A stretch of 19,813 bases of DNA, taken from contig DASXDG010000322.1 in NCBI GenBank assembly GCA_036490795.1, forward strand, positions 1-19,813. Reading direction: 5' to 3'. This document shows positions 14,842 through 19,813 of the stretch, in pieces (position 1 is the first letter of the stretch; each line of letters begins with the position of its first letter). Made by a program: the position numbers and the translations under genes. The notes under the pieces were generated by a model, which was not told the DNA's origin, searched no databases, and saw only the letters and a list, made by a program, of their open reading frames with translations. Source of the stretch: JAFARZ01 sp036490795 (lineage in GTDB: Bacteria; Actinomycetota; Actinomycetes; Streptosporangiales; Streptosporangiaceae).

Positions 14842-16028
14842 ATCAGCACACCGAGACCCTGAATGTTCCATATGTCGGCAACGGGCTTGTCGGTGTCCAG
14901 GTTCCGGTACTCGTCGTGCGGCGCGCCGATGACGAGCAGGTCGGACTGGGCCAGGACCTCGTCCAGCGACACCAGGTTCGGGTCGACGGTGACGTACGGG
15001 TCCGTGGTCAGCACGTGGCCGGCCTTGAAGGTCAAGATCCGCTTGAGCTTGTAGGACAGGCTGGACCTGATGTCGTCGGAACCGCCCTTGAACGACATGC
15101 CCAAGATGCCGACGGTCATGTTGGCGAGGTCAAAGCGATGCTCGAGCCGCGACACCACATACAGCGGCATGCCTTCGTTGACCGCCATGGCGCTGTGCCC
15201 GAGCGCGAAGTTGTTGTTGTTGTAGGCGGCGAGCTGCATCGTGTCCTTGAACAGGCACGGTCCCGCCGCGAAGCCGGCGGCCGGCATGTCCTGGGCCCGC
15301 GGGTAGTCCTGCGCCAGGCCCTTCCTGATCCGCTCGAAGTCCAGGCCGCGCTCGTTGGCCATGATGTACAGCTGGTTGGCGGTGGCGAACTTGATGTACC
15401 GCCACACGTTGGTGAACAACTTGGCCAGCTCAGCCTCCTCCGGCGACAGCCGGACCAGCTGGCCGGTGAGCCTGCCGAACAGCTTGGCGGCGCGGTCGGC
15501 GCCCGCCTGCGTCCGCGACGAGACAATCTGCGGCAGCTCGAACAGCTCGGTCATGGCCTTGCCCTCGGCGATGCGCTCGGGGCAGAAGGCGACGTCGATC
15601 TGCAGACCGAGACCAGCCACCATCTTCTCCACTAGAGCGGTCACACCCGGGAACACGGTGCTGCGCAAGATGAGAATCTGACCGTCGTGAAGGTACCCGG
15701 CGCAACCGCCAAGGGCCTTCGGGATCGCATTCTGGTCCGGGTTCAAGTGCTCGTCGACCGGGGTACCGATGACCACGACGACGTGCTCGGCGGAACCCAC
15801 CACGGCCGGGTCGGCAGAGGCGTGCAGGCGGCCAGCTGCCAGCGCCCGCTGCAGCATCTCGTCGGCACCCGGCTCGGCGAATGGCATCTTCCCGCTGTTC
15901 ACCGCGGCCACCGACGCCTCGCTGACGTCATAAATGACCACATTGGCGCCCCGGTCGGCGAAAGCGAGGGCGAGCGGCAGGCCTACGTGCCCGCATCCCC
16001 CGATGACGACCACGTCCCTGTCAACCAA
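14838..16028 (-). CDS. Nucleotide-sugar 6-dehydrogenase (UDP-glucose/UDP-sugar type)
   Basis: This 396-residue enzyme should oxidise the C6 hydroxyl of a UDP-sugar to a uronate in two NAD-dependent steps. It has the N-terminal Rossmann motif VVVIGGCGHVGLPLA (6-20), VIGTPVDE (86-93), RSTVFPG (122-128), CPERIAEG (149-156), ELAKLFTN (200-207) with the conserved lysine and asparagine, and catalytic C258 in AAGPCLFKDT. A C-terminal UDP-binding domain has GMSFKGGSDDIRSS. UDP-glucose, UDP-GlcNAc and UDP-ManNAc versions are hard to separate by motif. The start is TTG at 16028, supported by GGAGGT six bases upstream. It is first in a four-gene operon with the GT2, the epimerase and membrane protein C. 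Confidence 0.93.
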   Translation of the reverse strand: MVDRDVVVIGGCGHVGLPLALAFADRGANVVIYDVSEASVAAVNSGKMPFAEPGADEMLQRALAAGRLHASADPAVVGSAEHVVVVIGTPVDEHLNPDQNAIPKALGGCAGYLHDGQILILRSTVFPGVTALVEKMVAGLGLQIDVAFCPERIAEGKAMTELFELPQIVSSRTQAGADRAAKLFGRLTGQLVRLSPEEAELAKLFTNVWRYIKFATANQLYIMANERGLDFERIRKGLAQDYPRAQDMPAAGFAAGPCLFKDTMQLAAYNNNNFALGHSAMAVNEGMPLYVVSRLEHRFDLANMTVGILGMSFKGGSDDIRSSLSYKLKRILTFKAGHVLTTDPYVTVDPNLVSLDEVLAQSDLLVIGAPHDEYRNLDTDKPVADIWNIQGLGVLI

Positions 16029-16283
16029 CGGTCTACCTCCGGCTTTACGTTAAGTTGGGTTCCCGGCCTGGACCGTGCCCTCGCTGGGTGACTCGGCAGA
16101 ATGCCCGCGCGCACTGGCCTGGCGCTCCACCTTACCGCTTGACCAACGCGGAAGTGTGCTTTCGGAGGGGGCCGGCTCTTTACGTTCTCACAGGCAGCGT
16201 TTAGCCAGCTCACGGGCTATGGGCCGGCTAAATCTGTACGGTTCCGTAACGATTAGCTCGATAGCGGCAATGGACGGTTTGCT
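16029..16283. promoter_or_regulatory. Divergent intergenic region with inverted repeats
   Basis: These 255 bases separate the dehydrogenase operon (minus) from the broken B gene (plus). No gene is seen. A 7-base inverted repeat, TTTAGCC (16200-16206) and GGCTAAA (16226-16232), is followed at once by TACGG-TT-CCGTA (16237-16248). A TAAGGT hexamer on the minus strand (16134-16129) is a weak -10 candidate for the operon. The region looks like an operator and promoter zone, though no regulator gene is adjacent. Confidence 0.4.
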
Positions 16284-16529
16284 TTGGCGATCCAGGAACT
16301 GGAACCGGCGCTCTCCGCGGGCATGCCGGCCTCCCCGCCCTCGCCGCCCTGGCGTACCCGGATCCTGTCATTCCTTGACCGGCCCGCTCTGAGCGGTGTC
16401 CTCGTCCTGCTCGCCACCACGGGATTCGCCCTCGGCCGCTGGCAGCGGTGGTCACGCGGCAACATCGCCAGCTGGATCCTGGCCGGCCAGAAGTTCGCCG
16501 GGCCTGGCCTGTCCCCAGGGGATCTCGGG
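16284..16529 (+). pseudogene. Truncated 5' remnant of a family B membrane protein gene
   Basis: From TTG 16284 the plus strand encodes about 82 residues that look like the N-terminus of B1. A hydrophilic leader ends PPWRTRILSFLDRPALSG. A membrane helix and FALGRWQRWSRGNIASWILAGQKFAG follow, aligning with FVIARLSVWAHGHPSLFVLAGSGHW in B1 (41-65). In B1 the key YDGQFYYR motif and all later helices follow. Here homology stops near 16529, where the 3' end of A3 begins on the other strand. Continued reading gives only an antisense translation of A3. A weak GGACGG site precedes the TTG. The gene has lost most of its length and cannot be functional as a transferase. Confidence 0.7.
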
Positions 16530-18221
16530 CAGCAGGTTGTGGTTCCACACCTCGATCGTGTACTGCCCGTCGTGGTAGACCCGGCCGGGCGTGCCGAAGT
16601 ACTTCTTGACCAGGGCGGTCGGCTCCCAGTGCGTGAAGTAACCCGGCTCGCTGTCCAGCACGATGAAGTTCGCGTTATGCAGGGCCGGGTCGTACCACGC
16701 CTCGTCGGCCATCCACAGGTCGCGCTGCATCTTGAACTGCATGAGCGCCCGCACCGCCACCTTGGCGTCGCCGTCGATCGTGACGCTACCTGAGGTCCAG
16801 TAGCCGCTGAGTCCGTAGCTGAGGTGGTGCTGCTTCAGCCAGGTGGCGAGCTGGGTGTTCTGCATCGGCTGGGCCGGCTGAGCCAGTTCCCAGCCGAGGC
16901 CGACCGTGTATCCGGCCAGCACCGAGCTGCCGGCTATGGCCAAGGCCGCGGCCGCCCGGGGCCTTGGCCATAGCCGCGGTCGCGTGCGCGGCCGCAGGCG
17001 CGGCAAGATCCTCGCGGCGAGCACCGCGCCGAACGGCACGATGATCGCGACTTCGTGCGCGGCGAGCCCGGATGCGTTCGTCAGCATGTACAACGCGACG
17101 TTGACCACGATCGCGATGGCGAGCACCTGGTCGATCAGGCTGATCCTGAGATAGCGCAGGCAGGCGATCAGCATCGCGGCCAGTACGACGGCGACGCTGG
17201 CCAGGTGCAAGATCGCCAGCACGAGCTGGACGCCGCCGAGGCCGGCCACGTTGGCGCCGAAGATTTCCAGCACCTTCCACGCGGCCGGCAGGTTCTGATG
17301 CAGGGAGCTCAGCGGGGTGAGGTGGAACGGCAGGGCGTTGACGCTGTAGCCGCCGGCGTTGTGCACGAGGCGGCAGGCCAGGCTGCCCAGCTCATAGGCT
17401 GCGCCGGCCGCCCCGATCAGGGACAGCGGGTACCACGCGGCACGGATCCTGTCCCGCCAGCCGCCAGCCTGCCAGGAGCCGCCGGCCCGGTAGGAGCCGC
17501 CAGCCCGGTAGATGGTCCGCGCGGACGCGATAGCCGCTGCCACGCCAAGCGGCAGCAGGCCGACGACGAGCACGATCGGATCGGCCATCAGCACCCAGGC
17601 CAGCGCGATGACGGCGACCGCCGGCACCCACCAGCGCGCCCTCACCGAGAAGCGCCCTGTCCGCTCCACCCGGTCGAGCAGCAGCCAGGTCAGCAGCAGC
17701 GGCACCGCGGTGCCGATATGCCCGACGGACAGGTCCAGGGCGAACACACCGAGGCCGAACGAGGGCGCCAGCATGATCCCGCCCACGATCAGCGTCCTGA
17801 TCAGCGCCGCGCGGCCGGCCGTACCGGCCCTGGCCAGCGCCACGGCGAGCAGGAACACCAGCGTGTAGGTCATGCCCGCCGCGATATGCGCGGTCTGCGC
17901 GTGCAGCCCGAAAATGGCGACCAGGAGCGCGTACTGCACCAGCTCGGTCGGATAGAACGATACGTCGGACATAAACCAGCTATGCAGCAGCAAATTGCCG
18001 TGCATTAGGTCATTCCCCATCAGCAGGATATTCGCGCTGTCGGAATTGAGCCCATACGTCATCGACAGCCGGACATATACCACCATCATGATGGCGCCAG
18101 CGAGCAGGTACGCCCCGGTGGGCCGCAGCCACGGCCAAGACCGTTTGCTCTGGTGGAACTCGGTGTCGGTGTACTGGGCTACCGGCGCGACAGCCGCTAC
18201 GTCAGTCTGCGATCCACCCAT
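16452..18221 (-). CDS. Polytopic membrane protein, family A copy A3, with an acquired C-terminal tail
   Basis: This 589-residue paralogue of A1 and A2 has a longer hydrophilic N-terminus (1-33), a first helix at 35-52, LNSDSAN (58-64), HGNLLLHSW (74-82) and SDVSFYPTEL (85-94), and about ten helices in all. The exported C-terminal domain has GLSGYW, AWYDP and IEVWNHNLL (ending at residue 564). A1 and A2 end within a few residues of this point. A3 instead continues for 25 residues (PEIPWGQARPGELL...) read from the antisense of the broken B gene, to a TGA at 16452. Relative to its paralogues it also has an expanded loop of Y-R-A-G-G-S repeats and an R-P-rich stretch over a DNA inverted repeat. 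The ATG has no ribosome binding site. It may be transcribed with, or just after, the aldehyde dehydrogenase 55 bases upstream. Confidence 0.85.
   Translation of the reverse strand: MGGSQTDVAAVAPVAQYTDTEFHQSKRSWPWLRPTGAYLLAGAIMMVVYVRLSMTYGLNSDSANILLMGNDLMHGNLLLHSWFMSDVSFYPTELVQYALLVAIFGLHAQTAHIAAGMTYTLVFLLAVALARAGTAGRAALIRTLIVGGIMLAPSFGLGVFALDLSVGHIGTAVPLLLTWLLLDRVERTGRFSVRARWWVPAVAVIALAWVLMADPIVLVVGLLPLGVAAAIASARTIYRAGGSYRAGGSWQAGGWRDRIRAAWYPLSLIGAAGAAYELGSLACRLVHNAGGYSVNALPFHLTPLSSLHQNLPAAWKVLEIFGANVAGLGGVQLVLAILHLASVAVVLAAMLIACLRYLRISLIDQVLAIAIVVNVALYMLTNASGLAAHEVAIIVPFGAVLAARILPRLRPRTRPRLWPRPRAAAALAIAGSSVLAGYTVGLGWELAQPAQPMQNTQLATWLKQHHLSYGLSGYWTSGSVTIDGDAKVAVRALMQFKMQRDLWMADEAWYDPALHNANFIVLDSEPGYFTHWEPTALVKKYFGTPGRVYHDGQYTIEVWNHNLLPEIPWGQARPGELLAGQDPAGDVAA
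16931..16976. repeat. 17-bp perfect inverted repeat inside A3
   Basis: CGGCTATGGCCAAGGCC at 16931-16947 is repeated in reverse complement at 16960-16976, with a 12-base GC-only loop. It lies within the A3 coding region, encoding R-L-W-P-R-P-R-A-A-A-A-L-A-I-A-G just before the last membrane helix. A1 and A2 have unrelated residues here. The hairpin would be extremely stable in RNA or single-stranded DNA. Confidence 0.9.
17461..17514. repeat. Three 18-bp tandem repeats inside A3
   Basis: Units at 17461-17478, 17479-17496 and 17497-17514 follow the pattern CCGCCGGCCCGGTAGGAG with a few changes. On the minus strand they encode successive Y-R-A-G-G-S / Y-R-A-G-G-S / W-Q-A-G-G units in a loop between two membrane helices. 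A1 and A2 lack the expansion. The size of 18 bases keeps the reading frame, so copy number could vary between strains. Confidence 0.85.
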
Positions 18222-18261
18222 AGGGTGGCGAGTTTAATCGCGACAGCTGGCTACAAAACAA
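18222..18261 (-). promoter_or_regulatory. Candidate leaderless promoter of A3
   Basis: On the minus strand TAAACT (18236-18231) lies 9 bases before the A3 ATG, which would put the transcript start within about 0-3 bases of ATG. Possible -35 boxes are TTTTGT (18258-18253, spacer 16) or TTGTTT (18261-18256, spacer 19). The short leader lacks any Shine-Dalgarno match, and the ATG itself lies in a small palindrome, CCACCC-TA-TGGGTGG. Together these suggest leaderless translation, common in actinobacteria. Confidence 0.4.
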
Positions 18262-18276
18262 AGGTAGGCTGAAGGG

Positions 18277-19734
18277 TTACCAATTGGTCGCGATGTACTT
18301 TGTTTCGGTGAATTCGAGCAGGCCTTCGTGCGCACCTTCGCGACCGATACCGGACTGCTTCACCCCGCCGAACGGGGCTGCCGGGTCGGACACCAATCCC
18401 CGGTTGAGCCCGACCATGCCGGACTCCAGCGCTTCGGACACGCGCAGTCCCCTGGCCAGATCCCGGGTATAGACGTAAGAAACCAGGCCGAACTCGGTGT
18501 CGTTGGCCCAGTGGATCGCGTCGGATTCCTCGCTGAACCTGACGATCGGGGCCACCGGGCCGAAGATCTCCGTGTTCAGGATGCCGGCCGTCGCCGGAAC
18601 ATGGTCGAGCACAGTCGGCTGGTAGTAGTAGCCGCGACGGTCCGGTACCTGCCCGCCGGTAACGACCTTGCCGCCGTCGTCGGCGGCCGACGTGACAAGC
18701 TCGGCGACCTTGGTCCTGGTCGGCTCGTTGACAAGCGGCCCCACGTCGGTCTTCTCGTCCAGGCCAGGGCCGACCACCATGTTCGCCAGGCGCGTGGAGA
18801 ACTCGCGGCTGAACTCGTCGGCGACCGCCTCGTGCACGTAAAACCGGTTCGCGGCGGTGCATGCCTCACCGCCGTTGCGCATCTTCGCGAGCAGCGCGCC
18901 CTCGATGGCGGCGGGAATGTCCGCGTCGTCGAAGACCATGAACGGAGCGTTACCGCCCAGCTCCATCGAGCAGTTCAGCACGCCGTCCGCCGCCTGCCGG
19001 AGCAGGATCTTGCCTACCTCGGTGGAGCCGGTGAAGGACAGCTTGCGCACGCGCGGGTCGCCGAGCATCGCGGCGACCGCGGGGCCGGGCTGGGAGGTGG
19101 TCAGCACGTTCACCACGCCGTCCGGCACCCCGGCCCTGGCGAGCAGTTCCGCGATGTACAGGGCGGTCAGCGGCGTGTCCTCGGCCGGCTTGAGCACCAC
19201 CGAGCAGCCGGCGGCGAGCGCCGGGCCGATCTTGCGGGTGGCCATGGCGGCCGGGAAGTTCCAGGGCGTGACCAGCACCGCAACGCCGACCGGCTGGCGG
19301 GTAACCAGGATCTTGTTCGCGCCGGAGGGGGCCACGCCGAGCACGCCCTCCATCCGCACCGCCTCTTCGGCATACCAGCGGAAAAACTCCGCCGCGTACG
19401 TCGCCTCGGCCCGTGCGTCCCGCAGCGACTTGCCGTTCTCCGCCGACATCAGCCGGGCCAGCGGTTCGGCGTCCGCGGTCATCAGCTCGAACGTCTTCCT
19501 CAGCGCCTCGGCCCGCACCCGCGGCGGCGTCGCGGCCCAGCCAGGCAGCGCGTCGTGCGCGGCGGTCACCGCGTCGATGGCGTCCTCGACGGTGCCGTCG
19601 GCGACATCGGTCAGCGCGTCCTCGGTCGCCGGATCGATCACCGGCAGCGTCCCGCCGCCCCGTCCGCCGGTCCACTCTCCGCCGATCAGCAGCCCGGTGG
19701 GCACATCGATGCCGGTTAGTTCCTTGACGCTCAC
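18277..19734 (-). CDS. Succinate-semialdehyde dehydrogenase-like NAD(P)+ aldehyde dehydrogenase
   Basis: The chosen start is GTG 19734, which follows GAGAGG by 5 bases and gives a 485-residue protein (MSVKELTGIDVPTGLLIGGE), the usual size for this family. Upstream in-frame ATGs would add 22 residues without a binding site. ALDH landmarks are all present: VTPWNFP (155-161, N159), LKPAEDTPLT (181-190), FTGSTEVG (234-241), MELGGNAP (257-264, general base E258) and NGGEACTAANRFYV (287-300, catalytic C292). The NGGEACTAANR form and the C-terminal PFGGVKQSGIGREGAHEG block point to the GabD succinate-semialdehyde dehydrogenase branch (4-aminobutyrate breakdown). A related semialdehyde is possible. 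It appears unconnected to the glycan or Pup genes. A3 follows after 55 bases. Confidence 0.92.
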   Translation of the reverse strand: MSVKELTGIDVPTGLLIGGEWTGGRGGGTLPVIDPATEDALTDVADGTVEDAIDAVTAAHDALPGWAATPPRVRAEALRKTFELMTADAEPLARLMSAENGKSLRDARAEATYAAEFFRWYAEEAVRMEGVLGVAPSGANKILVTRQPVGVAVLVTPWNFPAAMATRKIGPALAAGCSVVLKPAEDTPLTALYIAELLARAGVPDGVVNVLTTSQPGPAVAAMLGDPRVRKLSFTGSTEVGKILLRQAADGVLNCSMELGGNAPFMVFDDADIPAAIEGALLAKMRNGGEACTAANRFYVHEAVADEFSREFSTRLANMVVGPGLDEKTDVGPLVNEPTRTKVAELVTSAADDGGKVVTGGQVPDRRGYYYQPTVLDHVPATAGILNTEIFGPVAPIVRFSEESDAIHWANDTEFGLVSYVYTRDLARGLRVSEALESGMVGLNRGLVSDPAAPFGGVKQSGIGREGAHEGLLEFTETKYIATNW

Positions 19735-19813
19735 GTTCGCCTCTCCCGCACGGAAAATCACAAGATCATCCATCATAACGAGCAGTGACCGACCCCCCAT
19801 TCCGCCCCTTCAC
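19735..19813 (-). promoter_or_regulatory. Candidate promoter of the aldehyde dehydrogenase gene
   Basis: A TATGAT hexamer on the minus strand (19777-19772) is a good -10, giving a leader of about 30 bases before GTG 19734. Upstream, GTCGGT lies 10 bases before TATGAT. This resembles, with one extra base of spacing, the PafBC-type promoter pattern as I recall it (TTGTCRGTG-N8-TAnnnT). The match is partial, so PafBC control is only a suggestion. Confidence 0.4.

Noticed and set aside
14842..14871. A longer GT2 starting at 14871
   Set aside because: ATG 14841 gives the usual GT2 N-terminus and an ATGA overlap with the preceding stop; the extra 10 residues would lie wholly in the dehydrogenase gene.
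16530..16793. Continuation of the broken B gene to 16793
   Set aside because: From about 16530 the frame is only the antisense of A3's conserved end and no longer resembles B1.
18328..19719. A 463-codon plus-strand frame opposite the aldehyde dehydrogenase
   Set aside because: It is antisense to a full-length, motif-complete enzyme gene and has a low-complexity composition of H, R, G and A without motifs.
1..19813. tRNA, rRNA, CRISPR, transposase or integrase genes
   Set aside because: No cloverleaf with a GTTCGA-type arm, no regularly spaced repeat array and no transposase or recombinase motif was found by reading both strands; the 16529 junction has no visible element or target-site duplication.

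Overview
The window is high-GC DNA from an actinomycete. The best evidence is an almost complete Pup-ligase neighbourhood: pafA, two tandem FKBP lipoproteins, a DUF3866 gene, and the WYL regulators pafB and pafC. This gene set is characteristic of proteasome-bearing Actinomycetota. GTG and TTG starts and very GC-rich third positions fit. Genus cannot be read from the sequence; a Streptosporangiales- or Catenulispora-like lineage is only a guess. There are no tRNA, rRNA, CRISPR or recognisable insertion-sequence features.

Layout. Bases 1-5065 hold pafC (3' end off the window), pafB, DUF3866 (+ strand, divergent from pafB) and two FKBP-type prolyl isomerase lipoproteins. Bases 5228-10131 hold pafA, sandwiched between two large paralogous membrane proteins called here family A (A1 downstream, A2 upstream). 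Bases 10248-16028 hold a surface-glycan type cluster. It contains a membrane protein of a second family (B1, + strand, divergent from A2), followed on the minus strand by a third type of membrane protein (C), an NAD-dependent epimerase, a DPM1-like family 2 glycosyltransferase and a nucleotide-sugar dehydrogenase. The last four form one tightly packed operon transcribed from about 16028 down to 11528. Bases 16284-16529 hold the broken 5' end of a second family B gene. It is fused tail-to-tail to a third family A gene (A3, 16452-18221). The window ends with a succinate-semialdehyde-type aldehyde dehydrogenase.

How the genes may work together. PafA attaches the small protein Pup to substrates for the proteasome, and PafB/PafC are known in mycobacteria as a DNA-damage-responsive activator pair. 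Mixed into this locus is envelope glycan machinery. The dehydrogenase and epimerase would make activated sugars, and the GT2 resembles enzymes that load sugars onto polyprenyl phosphate. The A, B and C membrane proteins look like GT-C-fold transferases that would use such lipid-linked sugars outside the membrane. That functional chain is inference. The strongest candidate for something undescribed is family A, present three times here. Each copy has an invariant first-loop signature (N-S-D, then HGxxxLHxW and SDVSFYxTEL) and a conserved C-terminal extracytoplasmic domain (GYW, SWYDP). Two copies bracket the Pup ligase gene.

The A3 region shows signs of recent rearrangement: a truncated B gene, a 17-bp perfect inverted repeat, an 18-bp tandem repeat, and a start with no ribosome binding site. 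No gene-free stretch reaches 300 bases. The longest, 16029-16283, carries inverted repeats and probable divergent promoters.
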